Under the pieces are notes generated by a model that saw only the letters and a program-made list of their open reading frames with translations, ran no database searches and was not told the origin of the DNA. A stretch of DNA of 64,000 nucleotides from JBJMLO01 sp045805265. Lineage in GTDB: Bacteria; Actinomycetota; UBA4738; JACQTL01. Location: the NCBI GenBank assembly GCA_045805265.1, contig JBJMLO010000015.1:119366-183365 (forward strand), in the 5' to 3' direction. A program made the position numbers and the translations under genes. Of the stretch, positions 42,241 through 50,993 are shown in pieces. Position 1 is the first letter of the stretch, and every line of letters begins with the position of its first letter.

Positions 42241-43419
42241 ATGGCTCGGATGATCGGGCAGGGGGTCGACGCGAAGACGGCGCGATGGCCGTGGGGGCCG
42301 TTCGCCGCCTTCGGCGTGTTCGGGCTGTTCTGGGGATGCTGGGGAGCGCTGCTGCCGTCGCTCCAGGTCCAGGCCCGGGTCACCGACACCCAGCTCGGCG
42401 TGGCCCTCTTCGCCCTGGCCGGTGCCGCCCTGCCCGCCATGCTGTCGAGCGGGTGGATCATCGACCGGCTGGGGGCCCGGGCCCTGGCGCCGGCCACGGC
42501 GATGTTCGCGGTGGCCGCCGTCCTCCCGGGGCTGGCCCACTCGCCGATCTCGCTCGCCGCCGCGGGCGCGGCCGTCGGCGCCGGGTCGGGAACCATGGAC
42601 GTGACCATGAACGCGGTGGTTGCGGGGGAGGAAGAGCGGACCGGGCGGCGGCTGATGCACGGCGCCCACGCGATGTTCTCGCTCGGCGTGGTCGTTGCGG
42701 GCGCGTCGGTCGGCGTGGCGCGGTCTGCGGGCGCCGATCCCCTCCCGGTGCTGGCGGCGGTCGCGGCGGTGATGGCCACCATCGCCCTGGCGACCGCCCG
42801 GCGGGCTCCGGGAGCGCAGGACGGCGCGGTGCCCAGGGCCGTGCCGCACGGGGGACGGCTCCTGCTCTCGCGCCCGCTGCTCGTCCTGGGCGGGTTGTGC
42901 GCGCTCGCCTACCTGGTCGAGGGCGTGATGCAGTCGTGGAGCGCCATCCACCTCGAGGACACGTTCGGGGCGGCGCCGGCCATCGGCGGGCTGGGGCCGG
43001 CGCTGTTCGCAGCGGCCGCAGCCTCGGGGCGGTTCGGCACCCAGCGGTTCGCCGCGCGCGCGGCCGACCGGGTGCTCCTGGTGTCCGCGGCCCTCGTCGG
43101 AGCGATCGGAACCACGGTGGCCGCCGTGGCGCCGTCGGCCCCCGTGGCGCTGGTGGGCGTGGTCCTCGCCGGCGCGGGCATCTCGGTCGCGGCACCGACC
43201 ATCTTCAGCATGACCGGATGGCTCGTCGGGCACCGCGAGCGGGGCCGGGCCCTCGCGTCGGTGACCACCGTGGCGTACCTGGGATTCCTGCTGGGGCCGC
43301 CCATGGTGGGCGCCATCGCCGGCGCGGCCAGCCTGCGGTGGGGCCTGGCGACCACCGCCGCGGTGGCGGTGGTGCTCGCCGTCCTGACCCGGTTCGCGCC
43401 GCGCGTCCCGCGCGGGTGA
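42241..43419 (+). CDS. MFS permease, YbjJ-like
   Basis: 392 residues, start ATG 42241, with twelve membrane segments. FGVFGLFWGCWGALLPSLQ in helix 1, LPAMLSSGWIIDRLGARAL in loop 2-3, GTMDVTMNAVVAGEEERTG near residue 118 and LGFLLGPPMVGAIAG near residue 350 match the YbjJ-type MFS group. The substrate is unknown. It is convergent with the membrane-protein gene at 43423 (3 bp apart). Confidence 0.85.
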   Translation: MARMIGQGVDAKTARWPWGPFAAFGVFGLFWGCWGALLPSLQVQARVTDTQLGVALFALAGAALPAMLSSGWIIDRLGARALAPATAMFAVAAVLPGLAHSPISLAAAGAAVGAGSGTMDVTMNAVVAGEEERTGRRLMHGAHAMFSLGVVVAGASVGVARSAGADPLPVLAAVAAVMATIALATARRAPGAQDGAVPRAVPHGGRLLLSRPLLVLGGLCALAYLVEGVMQSWSAIHLEDTFGAAPAIGGLGPALFAAAAASGRFGTQRFAARAADRVLLVSAALVGAIGTTVAAVAPSAPVALVGVVLAGAGISVAAPTIFSMTGWLVGHRERGRALASVTTVAYLGFLLGPPMVGAIAGAASLRWGLATTAAVAVVLAVLTRFAPRVPRG

Positions 43420-43422
43420 GAC

Positions 43423-44085
43423 TCAGCTGCCGACGTCGACGATGACGTCGGCGGGGTTCGCTGGATCCATCCGCACCGGAATCCTGGCACCCACGTACAT
43501 GCGCGCCATCCCTCCCGGGGGCAGCGTCAGCTGCTTCGTGATGCGGCGCGGGGGCTGGTTCGCGGGCGACGACACGTCCATGTCGACGTCGAGGACCATC
43601 CCACCGCCGGGGAGGCTGGTGACCGTCCGCGTCGCCACGATCGAGGCCTGGGGGCCGCCCGACGGCGCCGCCCGCGGCCCGCCGGCGACCGGTGCGGCCT
43701 GGGGCAGCGCGAACTCGGTGGTCGCCACCGTCGGGCTCCATTGCGGCCCGCCGGCCGTGGCCGGCTGGTTCCATCCGTCCGCCCCGGCGCCGGCGCCCAT
43801 GCGCGCGACCTCGTCCCAGGAGCTCGGCCCGGACGGTCCGGTGCTGCGCATCTTGAACGCCAGGATCGCGCCCGTCAGCAGCATCGACGCGGCGAAGGCC
43901 GACCCCACCACCCACGGCACGTAGTCCGCCGCGGTCTTGGCGGTGGCGGTGCACCCGTCCGAGATGCAGCCGGTGAGCGACGTGGCCGTCGTGATCGTCT
44001 TGACCAGGAAGTACGCGAAGACAGCCCAGGCGGCCACGTCGAGCACGAGCAAGACGATTCCGAGGACGTTCCGCCGCCTGGCCAC
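43423..44085 (-). CDS. Membrane protein of unknown function
   Basis: 220 residues from GTG 44085; a GATACT box ends six bases upstream and no Shine-Dalgarno is seen. Two membrane segments (VLGIVLLVLDVAAWAVFAYF near residue 6 and VVGSAFAASMLLTGAILAF near residue 55) enclose a loop with two Cys (TGCISDGCT). A Pro/Ala/Gly-rich linker leads to a beta-rich C-terminal domain (GGGMVLDVDMDVSSP, MARMYVGARIPVRMDPANP), the latter pattern often seen in actinobacterial integral membrane proteins of unknown role. Confidence 0.7.
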   Translation of the reverse strand: MARRRNVLGIVLLVLDVAAWAVFAYFLVKTITTATSLTGCISDGCTATAKTAADYVPWVVGSAFAASMLLTGAILAFKMRSTGPSGPSSWDEVARMGAGAGADGWNQPATAGGPQWSPTVATTEFALPQAAPVAGGPRAAPSGGPQASIVATRTVTSLPGGGMVLDVDMDVSSPANQPPRRITKQLTLPPGGMARMYVGARIPVRMDPANPADVIVDVGS

Positions 44086-44135
44086 GGGCGGAGTATCCCC
44101 GGCCGGGGCCCCCGGGGCAAGCCCCCGGAGGGCCG

Positions 44136-44966
44136 TCAGTCGGGGAGTGCCTGCATCGTCCCGGCGGCGAACTCCTCGACCCGGGCCTCGCCCCCGTCCG
44201 GCCAGGGGACAACCAGGTACTCGAACCCCAGCGCGCCCAGCGCCTCCACCCGGCGGAGCACCTCGTCCCGGGGTTCGTCGATCGACAGGTTCGTCGCCTT
44301 CAGGATGCCGCTCGGGTCCCGCCCGGCCCGCCGCGACGCGTCGTCGAAGACCCGGAGCTTGTGCTGAAGCTCCTCGAAGGGGGAGAAGCAGTGCCAGGCG
44401 TCCGCCCGCCGCGCCGCAATCGGGATCGTGGCCCGGTCCCCGCCGGCGCCGATCCAGATCGGCGGATGGGGCCGCTGCACCGGCCGGGGCCGGTACGTGG
44501 CCCCCTCCAGGTGGTAGTGCCGCCCCGCAAAGGTCGCGTCGTCCTCGGTCATCAGCATCCGCACCACCTGGACGGCCTCCTCGAGGCGCTCGGTGCGCTC
44601 CCGGTCCCCCGGGAACGCGATCCCCAGCTCCCGGTGCTCCTGCTCGAACGACGCTGCGCCCATCGCGACGTCCAGGCGGCCGTTCGAGACGTGGTCGACC
44701 GTCACGGCTTCGGCTGCCAGAACCGAGGGATGCCGGAACGTGACGCCGGTGACCATGGCGCCCAGGCGGATGCGCTCGGTCGATTCGGCGAGTGCGGCCA
44801 GCAGCGTCCACGCCTCCATGCACGGCCCCCCGCCGGGTCCGTCCATCGACTTGAAGTGGTCGAAGATCCACGCCCCGGTGAACCCGTGGTCCTCCGCGAT
44901 CCGGACCCGGGAGCGCAGCGTCGGCCAGTCGAGGTGGTGCTGGTTGACCTTCAGTCCGAAGCGCAC
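44136..44966 (-). CDS. LLM class (F420-dependent type) oxidoreductase
   Basis: 276 residues from GTG 44966 with GGAGGGGAG upstream. A luciferase-like TIM barrel: FGLKVNQHHLDWPTLRSRV, GFTGAWIFDHFKSMDG, RIRLGAMVTGVTFRHPSVLA, VDHVSNGRLDVAMGAAS and PHPPIWIGAGGDRATIPIAA. This arrangement is that of F420-dependent LLM enzymes in actinobacteria, although FMN use is not excluded. Substrate unknown. Its first codons overlap the end of the YczE-like gene, so the two are co-transcribed. Confidence 0.9.
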   Translation of the reverse strand: MRFGLKVNQHHLDWPTLRSRVRIAEDHGFTGAWIFDHFKSMDGPGGGPCMEAWTLLAALAESTERIRLGAMVTGVTFRHPSVLAAEAVTVDHVSNGRLDVAMGAASFEQEHRELGIAFPGDRERTERLEEAVQVVRMLMTEDDATFAGRHYHLEGATYRPRPVQRPHPPIWIGAGGDRATIPIAARRADAWHCFSPFEELQHKLRVFDDASRRAGRDPSGILKATNLSIDEPRDEVLRRVEALGALGFEYLVVPWPDGGEARVEEFAAGTMQALPD

Positions 44967-45700
44967 GCGAGCTCCCCTCCTTCCGTCGGCATCGGGGTTC
45001 CGCGGCGGTCCTCGAGCACCGGCCCTCGGGAGAACGCCGGGATCGTGACGTGGGCGATGGGTCCGATGGCGACCGCGAACAGGGCCGTGCCGATCCCGAC
45101 CGTGCCCCCCAGCAGGAACCCGACGGCCAGGACGGTCAGCTCGATCGCCGTGCGGACCACCCGCACGGAGTGGCCCCGGTTCGCCAGGCCGACCATCAGG
45201 CCGTCGCGGGGGCCGGGGCCCATGGCCGCGCCGATGTACAGGCCGGTCGCGACGCCGCACAGGACGATCCCCCCGACCAGGAGCAGCCAGCGGAGGGCGA
45301 GCCCGTGCGCCGGCGGGATCAGCGCGAGGGCGGCGTCCAGGAACAGGCCGAGCAGCAGCGCGTTGCAGACCGTCCCGATCCCCGGCCGCTGGCGAAGCGG
45401 GATCCACAGCAGCAGCACGACGACCCCGACGACGATCACCCAGGTCCCGATGGTGAGCCCGGTGCGCTCGGCCAGTCCCTGGTGGAACACGTCCCACGGA
45501 TCGAGGCCGAGACCGCTGCGGACCAGCATCGCCTGGCTCACGCCGTACACCACGAGCCCCACCATCAGCTGGAGGACCCGCGCCCATCGGGGCCAGGCCA
45601 TCGCCGGCGCGGACGCGGCCCTCGGCTCCGCCCCGGCACCCGGCCGGGTCAGCCCGTTCGTTCCCGCGGTCTCGCGGGTCGATCCACCGGTGGCCGCCAT
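44951..45700 (-). CDS. YczE/YitT-like membrane protein
   Basis: 249 residues from ATG 45700. A polar N-terminus of about 40 residues, then five membrane segments: VLQLMVGLVVYGVSQAMLV, GLGLDPWDVFHQGLAERTGL (signature of the YczE/YyaS group), RQRPGIGTVCNALLLGLFLD and AAMGPGPRDGLMVGLANR. Function unknown. It is divergent from a MocR regulator; YczE-type genes are commonly paired with MocR/GntR regulators, so regulation by the neighbour is likely. Confidence 0.85.
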   Translation of the reverse strand: MAATGGSTRETAGTNGLTRPGAGAEPRAASAPAMAWPRWARVLQLMVGLVVYGVSQAMLVRSGLGLDPWDVFHQGLAERTGLTIGTWVIVVGVVVLLLWIPLRQRPGIGTVCNALLLGLFLDAALALIPPAHGLALRWLLLVGGIVLCGVATGLYIGAAMGPGPRDGLMVGLANRGHSVRVVRTAIELTVLAVGFLLGGTVGIGTALFAVAIGPIAHVTIPAFSRGPVLEDRRGTPMPTEGGELACASD

Positions 45701-45723
45701 CTCTCGAACATGATCTCGCCAAG

Positions 45724-45758
45724 TGGACTTGACAGTCCATAGCCATTCGAGCCTAAAT
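45724..45758. promoter_or_regulatory. MocR promoter and palindromic operator
   Basis: TGGACT-TGAC-AGTCCA (45724-45739) is a perfect inverted repeat that covers the -35 TTGACA (45729-45734). The -10 CTAAAT (45753-45758) follows after 18 bp, and MocR begins at ATG 45765, six bases later. Confidence 0.6.
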
Positions 45759-45764
45759 GGCCTC

Positions 45765-47210
45765 ATGGAGACCCGGTTGGCTATGACCGGTGGCGAGCTG
45801 CAGCACCTGCTCGGTGCCTGGCAGGGCGGGGGGCCGGGCTACGAGGCGCTCGCCGGGGCGCTGCGCTCGCTGGTGCTCGACGGGAGGCTCCCGGTCCGGG
45901 TCCGGCTCCCCTCCGAGCGGGAGATGGCCGCGGCGCTGGGGGTCAGCCGTACCACGACCGCCGCGGCCTACGACCTGCTGCGGGGCGAGGGCTTCGTGGA
46001 GAGCCGGCGCGGCTCCGGCAGCCGCGTGGCCCTCCCCACCGGTGGCGCGGTCGACCGCGAGCTGGGGCCCTCGCGGGCCTCGGCATCGGCTCCCGCGGGC
46101 GATGCCATCGACCTGACGATCGCCGCGCTGCCGGCCCCGGGGGCGACGATGGAGGCCGTCGCGAGGGCCACGCGGGACCTCGCCGGTTGCCTCGGCGGGA
46201 CCGGGTACGAGCCGCGGGGGCTGGCCTCGTTCCGCCGGGCCGTGGCCCGGCATTTCGACGAGCGGGGTCTCCCCACGGATCCGGACCAGATCGTGGTCAC
46301 CGCCGGCGCGCAGCACGCGCTGGCGCTGCTGCTCGACGTGCTGGTGGCCCCCGGCGATCCGGTGCTCGTCGAGGAACCCACCTACCCGAACGCGTTGGAG
46401 GCCATGCGCCGGGCCGGCGTGCGGTTCCTGCCGGCCCCGGTGGCCGAACGCGGCTGGGACGTCGAGACGATCGCCGCCCGGTTCCGGGAGGGCGTGCCCC
46501 GCCTGGCGTACCTGATCCCCGACTTCCAGAACCCCACGGGGTTCCTGATGGGCGACGCCGAGCGCGCCGTGGTCGTCGCCGCGGCCGGCCGTGCGGGCAC
46601 GCACCTCGTGGTCGACGAGACCTTCGCGCTGCTGGACCTCGAGCCGTGGCGGCGCATGCCGTCGCCGATGGCCGCGCAGGACGAGGGCGTGATCACTGTC
46701 GGCTCGATGAGCAAGGCGTTCTGGGGCGGGCTCCGCGTGGGGTGGATCCGCTGCGTCGAGCCGCTGGCCCGGCGTCTGTCGCGGGCCCGGGCGGCGGTCG
46801 ACCTGGCGTCGCCGGCCCTCGAACAGCTGGTGGCGCAGCACCTCCTGGGAGCGAGTGGCGCCGTGCTGACCGAGCGGCGGGCCCTGCTCACCACGCGGCG
46901 CGACGCGCTGGTGGCAGCCCTGGGCCGGGACCTCCCGGGGTGGCAGTTCACCGTTCCCCGGGGAGGGCTGTGCCTGTGGGCCGAGCTGGAGCGGCCGGAG
47001 GCCGAAGCGCTGGCCGAGGCGGCCCAGGCGGAGGGCGTGCGGATCGTGCCCGGCCCGACGTTCGGTGTCGGCGGGACCCTCGACCGGCGCGTCCGGCTGC
47101 CGTTCACCCAGCCTCGGGACCTTCTGGAGGAGGCCGTCGGCCGGCTCGCCGCGGCCGGGCGCCGGCTCCGGGCCGGGGCTCCGCCGCCGGCGTCGCGGTG
47201 GATCGCATGA
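45765..47210 (+). CDS. MocR-type GntR/aminotransferase fusion regulator
   Basis: 481 residues. N-terminal GntR winged helix (ALAGALRSLVLDGRLPVRVR, LPSEREMAAALGVSRTTTAA, LLRGEGFVESRRGSGS) followed by a linker and a fold-type I aminotransferase domain: TAGAQHALALLLDVLVAPGD, EPTYPNALEAMRRAGV, LIPDFQNPTGFLMGDAER, and the PLP-Lys motif TVGSMSKAFWGGLRVGWIR. These regulators use PLP or an aldimine as effector. Leaderless start; an operator lies on the -35. Likely controls the divergent YczE/LLM unit. Confidence 0.92.
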   Translation: METRLAMTGGELQHLLGAWQGGGPGYEALAGALRSLVLDGRLPVRVRLPSEREMAAALGVSRTTTAAAYDLLRGEGFVESRRGSGSRVALPTGGAVDRELGPSRASASAPAGDAIDLTIAALPAPGATMEAVARATRDLAGCLGGTGYEPRGLASFRRAVARHFDERGLPTDPDQIVVTAGAQHALALLLDVLVAPGDPVLVEEPTYPNALEAMRRAGVRFLPAPVAERGWDVETIAARFREGVPRLAYLIPDFQNPTGFLMGDAERAVVVAAAGRAGTHLVVDETFALLDLEPWRRMPSPMAAQDEGVITVGSMSKAFWGGLRVGWIRCVEPLARRLSRARAAVDLASPALEQLVAQHLLGASGAVLTERRALLTTRRDALVAALGRDLPGWQFTVPRGGLCLWAELERPEAEALAEAAQAEGVRIVPGPTFGVGGTLDRRVRLPFTQPRDLLEEAVGRLAAAGRRLRAGAPPPASRWIA

Positions 47211-47289
47211 CCCCGCGGGGAAGGAGCCGGGATCCGCGGCGCGGCCGGCGGGCCCGTCGGCGAGGCGGAGCGCCCGGCGGCGGGCGGCG

Positions 47290-47571
47290 CTAGGCGGTCA
47301 CCCGGGGGAGGATCTCGGATCGGTATCCCGGGAAGTACCGCTCGATCTCGTCCAGCGAGAACTCGCGAAGGATCTGCGTCGGCTTCTCCCGCTCCAGCAG
47401 GAACTGGAACGACTCCCACACCAGGCGCTCGGCGTCGCCCTCGGTGAGCTGCAGGTCGTCGAGGAGCTCCTGCGGGACGGTCACGGTGTGGGAGCTCCTG
47501 GCGCTCTCGCCCTCGGAGACCTCCACGCCGTAGCGGAGATCTCCGAGCTCGGTCACGGTGATGTCGCTCAT
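47290..47571 (-). CDS. Small soluble protein of unknown function
   Basis: 93 residues from ATG 47571 with GGGGAGG upstream. It reads like a short antitoxin-sized alpha/beta protein: ITVTELGDLRYGVEVSEG, HTVTVPQELLDDLQLTEGDA, LVWESFQFLLEREKPTQIL, REFSLDEIERYFPGY. The VTVPQELLDDLQLTEGDA stretch recalls AbrB-like or SpoVT-type strands but is not decisive. No toxin gene is adjacent. Divergent from the large hydrolase gene. Confidence 0.65.
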   Translation of the reverse strand: MSDITVTELGDLRYGVEVSEGESARSSHTVTVPQELLDDLQLTEGDAERLVWESFQFLLEREKPTQILREFSLDEIERYFPGYRSEILPRVTA

Positions 47572-47734
47572 GTCGAGTTCCTCCCCGTCGTTTTCGGGCC
47601 GGTCCGTTCGAGCCTTCCCGCGGCGGGGGGTGGCCACACCAGTTCCGCTCGGCCGCAATCGCGTCCCCACGTGCATATTCGGGCGCCCGGAAGGGGATAC
47701 CACCGTCGAATTCCACCGGGAGGGGGACGTGCCG

Positions 47735-49612
47735 ATGTCCGGAACCGCCGCTTCACACCACCGTTCGCGCTCGCGGATTCGAGCGGGGCTGCACCTGACG
47801 GGACCGCGTCGGCGGACCCGAGCCGCGGTATCCGCGGGGGCGGTGCTCGCCCTGGTCTCGGCCACGGGGGTTGCCACCCCCGGGAACGCCACCGCCGCGG
47901 CCCTCGCGAAGCCGCCGCCGCTGACGCCGGTCACCACCGACCGGTACACGGCGCTGCCGGCCGAGGACTCCATGATCCCGACCCGCGGCGGGCAGGTGTT
48001 CGTCGAGGTCGTCCGGCCCGACGTCCCGGCGGGAACGCGGGTCCCCGTCATCCTGACGTACACGCCGTATGCGGCGCTGGGAGGCGGCGCCGACGACGAT
48101 CTGGCCGCGTCCTACGTCCCGAAGGGGTACGCGCGGGCCGTCGCGCACGTGGTGGGAACGGGGAACTCGGGCGGGTGCTGGGACTACGGCGGCCTGCAGG
48201 AGCGCGCCTCCGCCTACGACCTTGTGGAGTGGTTGGGCACCCGGCCCTGGTCCAACGGCAAGGTGGGGATGATCGGCGGGTCCTACGACGGGACCACCGC
48301 GAACGAGGCGGCCGCGGCGAACCCGCCCCACCTGGCGACGATCGTCCCCGAGGTGGCCATCGCCCACTGGTACGGCTACGCGTACTTCGGCGGGATCCGG
48401 TACTTCATCATGGACCCCGCGCAGCGTCAGGGCGTGATCATCGACGAGGAGGGGCTGGACACCCCGGTCGGGTTCGACTTCGGCTTCGGGGCGATCCCGC
48501 CGGCCAACCCGGACGACCCCATGGACTACGTGAACCGCCTGGCCGAGCGGGCGTGCCCGGAGGACAAGGCCGCGCACACCGAGGCCGGATACTCGGCCAA
48601 CCCGGACTACGACCAGTTCTGGAAGGACCGCGACTACACGCTCGGCGCGTCCAACCTGGCGGTGCCCGACGGACAGGAGATCTCCGTCCTGGTCCAGGGC
48701 GGGTGGCGTGACTACAACGTGAAGCACTCGGAGTCGACGATGTGGTTCGACTCGGTGCCCGCTGACAACCCCAGGACCAAGGCCGACGAGGGCGTCCCGT
48801 TCAAGATGCTGGTCATGGGCCAGGGCGCGCACGGCGGCGTCGACCCGGAGATGAACTTCCCGCTGCTGCTCCATGCCTGGTTCGACCACTTCCTGTACGG
48901 CTACGCGACGAACGTCGAGAAGCAGCCCGTCCTCATCTCGAAGACGAACGACGCCGTGATCCACCGGGACGCCTCGTGGCCCCCGCCCGGCACCGCGGAC
49001 GTGCCGCTGTACCTGCATCCGGACCAGCGGCTGTCGGGGGTCCTGCCCGGAACCGCCGAGGGGTCCGAGACGTACGCGGACAGCGGGACCATGAAGGAAT
49101 CCGATGCCCTGAACCTCCTCGACCATCCGGGGAACGGGCAGGTGCTGTGGTACGTCACGCCGCCGCTGAAGCGCGACATCCGGATGGCGGGGAAGCCGTC
49201 GCTCGACCTGTTCGCCTCGACGCTCGCCACGTCGACCCACTTCACGCCGGTGCTGTTCGACCTGGGACCTCCGGTCACGACCACCGCGTCGCTGTGCACG
49301 TTCGCCTCGTCCGTGCAGGCGTGCACGATGTCCCGGGGGTTCCTGAACGCGCGGTACCGCAACGGGCTCGAGCAGGGCCATGACCTCACACCCGGGCAGA
49401 CGTATCAGGCCACGGTGGACTTCATCGACAACGACTGGGTCGTGAAGGCCGGGCACCGGATCGGCGTCGCGGTGATGTCGTCGAACACCTGGTGGGCGGT
49501 GAGCGACGCGCAACGAGCGGTGAACACGGTCCTCCACGACGCGAGCCACCCGTCGGCGCTGGTACTCCCGATCGTGGGCGGGCCGACGGCGGCCGCCGCG
49601 GCCGGGCTGTAG
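47735..49612 (+). CDS. Secreted CocE/NonD-type (X-Pro dipeptidyl-peptidase S15) hydrolase
   Basis: 625 residues from ATG 47735 with GGAGGGGG upstream. A long signal peptide (TRAAVSAGAVLALVSATGVA) precedes the S15 alpha/beta hydrolase: VPVILTYTPYAALGGG, AVAHVVGTGNSGGCWDYGG, and the nucleophile elbow KVGMIGGSYDGTTANEAAAA with its Ser near residue 187. The C-terminal third is the beta jelly-roll seen in cocaine esterase and X-Pro peptidases (GHDLTPGQTYQATVDF, VKAGHRIGVAVMSSN). Acts outside the cell on acyl esters or prolyl peptides; which one cannot be told. Confidence 0.88.
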   Translation: MSGTAASHHRSRSRIRAGLHLTGPRRRTRAAVSAGAVLALVSATGVATPGNATAAALAKPPPLTPVTTDRYTALPAEDSMIPTRGGQVFVEVVRPDVPAGTRVPVILTYTPYAALGGGADDDLAASYVPKGYARAVAHVVGTGNSGGCWDYGGLQERASAYDLVEWLGTRPWSNGKVGMIGGSYDGTTANEAAAANPPHLATIVPEVAIAHWYGYAYFGGIRYFIMDPAQRQGVIIDEEGLDTPVGFDFGFGAIPPANPDDPMDYVNRLAERACPEDKAAHTEAGYSANPDYDQFWKDRDYTLGASNLAVPDGQEISVLVQGGWRDYNVKHSESTMWFDSVPADNPRTKADEGVPFKMLVMGQGAHGGVDPEMNFPLLLHAWFDHFLYGYATNVEKQPVLISKTNDAVIHRDASWPPPGTADVPLYLHPDQRLSGVLPGTAEGSETYADSGTMKESDALNLLDHPGNGQVLWYVTPPLKRDIRMAGKPSLDLFASTLATSTHFTPVLFDLGPPVTTTASLCTFASSVQACTMSRGFLNARYRNGLEQGHDLTPGQTYQATVDFIDNDWVVKAGHRIGVAVMSSNTWWAVSDAQRAVNTVLHDASHPSALVLPIVGGPTAAAAAGL

Positions 49613-49630
49613 CTCAGCCGGCGTCGGTCG

Positions 49631-50806
49631 CTAGCCGCACTGCACCGGGCAGATGACGTTCGCCACGTTCTTGTCGATGTAGCCGACGAGCGTCTCCTGG
49701 CCGGCCACCTTGATCAGGTAGAACCCGTGCGTGTCGTGGGAGATGAGGTAGACCCTCGTGTCCTTCTTCAACTGCTGGACCACGGTGGATCCGGCATCCG
49801 CGTCCTTCAGCAGGGGCGTGGCCTTCGTCAGGGTGGCCGTCCCGATGACCGTGGCGGTGCTGGGGTCGATGCTCGCCACGGCGGTCGCCGTGGGTGTGGG
49901 TGTGGCTGTGGCGAAATTGATCCCGATCGTGGGGCTGGTGCTGGTGAATGCGATGATCCCGACGACCACGCCGACCAGCAGCACGACAACCGCCACGCCG
50001 CCGAGGATGCCCCGGCGCCGCCGGGATGCTGCGTCCTTGCGCTCGGCACGGCGGGACGCGTCGTAGATGCCGGCCGCGTCTTCCAGGTCGGAGCAGGCGA
50101 GCAGCGTTCCGATCCCGGCCCGGTCGATGGGAGCGGCGTCGCTGGTCCAGTCGACCACCGTCGGCTTCTTCGCCGCCTCGCGCGCCTTCGCCCGGAGCGG
50201 CTCCTCGTCCTTCGTGTCGAGTAGCCCCCGCAGGATCTTGGCTCGCGTCCGCCATGCGGACGCCGCGAACACGTCCGGGCCTCCGGCGTCCTGGCTCCGG
50301 CCCACGAGCCTGCCCCACGTGTCGAACTCCTCGTGCCACCGGTCGTCGAGCTCGTGGAGCCGCCTGGTCTTCGTGGCGTCGGCGTAGATCGACAGGACGC
50401 GGTCCGTGTACATGATCCGCAGGGCGCCGGTGGCCGACCACGTCGGGAAGGGACCATCCACCTCGGCGGCGAGCTCCGAGAGGCCGCCCTCGTTGGGCTC
50501 GTATCCCATGAACTCGCGGTCCTCGCGGGGATCCAGTCGAAGGATCACGCGGAACAGCCGGGTGTCCTCCGAGACCGACTTGTCCTTGACGGTCTCGGCG
50601 ATGTCGTCCGCGAGCTTCGGGTCGTTGAGCCGCTCGCGGACGTGCCCCTCGACGTCGCCCTCGATGAGCGCCGCCACCGCTTCGGTCCAGTTGGCGGTGA
50701 GGCCCTCGGCGAGCGCCTTCGGCGAGTCGTAGCTGCGGAGCTCGAAGCTTCCCCCGTCCCCGCCCCCGCCGTTCCCCCCGGCCTGGGCTGCCGTCTCGTC
50801 GGCCAC
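49631..50806 (-). CDS. Single-pass membrane protein with C-terminal SH3-like extracellular domain
   Basis: 391 residues from GTG 50806 with GGGAGA upstream. About 260 soluble cytoplasmic residues, probably alpha/beta (LIEGDVEGHVRERLNDPKL, TGALRIMYTDRVLSIYADAT), then a basic stop-transfer (RRAERKDAASRRRR), one membrane segment near 270-292 (LGGVAVVVLLVGVVVGIIAF), a Thr/Pro/Ala linker, and a last 60 residues with SH3b-like strands (GSTVVQQLKKDTRVYLISHD, FYLIKVAGQETLVGYIDKN). Function unknown. Confidence 0.7.
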   Translation of the reverse strand: MADETAAQAGGNGGGGDGGSFELRSYDSPKALAEGLTANWTEAVAALIEGDVEGHVRERLNDPKLADDIAETVKDKSVSEDTRLFRVILRLDPREDREFMGYEPNEGGLSELAAEVDGPFPTWSATGALRIMYTDRVLSIYADATKTRRLHELDDRWHEEFDTWGRLVGRSQDAGGPDVFAASAWRTRAKILRGLLDTKDEEPLRAKAREAAKKPTVVDWTSDAAPIDRAGIGTLLACSDLEDAAGIYDASRRAERKDAASRRRRGILGGVAVVVLLVGVVVGIIAFTSTSPTIGINFATATPTPTATAVASIDPSTATVIGTATLTKATPLLKDADAGSTVVQQLKKDTRVYLISHDTHGFYLIKVAGQETLVGYIDKNVANVICPVQCG

Positions 50807-50993
50807 TGCTCGTCTCCCTTCCGCGCCGCTCTCCGGGCCGGCTTCCGCTCGCGGCTCCGCAGCGAGGCACGACGCCCGGTGGTGCAGGTTCGTAGCCCGA
50901 CAGCGTAGCCCCTCCGGGCCCCTCCTGGAGGGCTCGCAGGGGCCCCCGTCACGCCCGGCGGCCCCACCGGTGTCGCGACTACGATGACCGGAA

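Noticed and set aside
47290..47571. Antitoxin of a toxin-antitoxin pair
   Set aside because: AbrB-like stretch is weak and no toxin-like gene is adjacent; the neighbours are an unrelated hydrolase and a MocR regulator.
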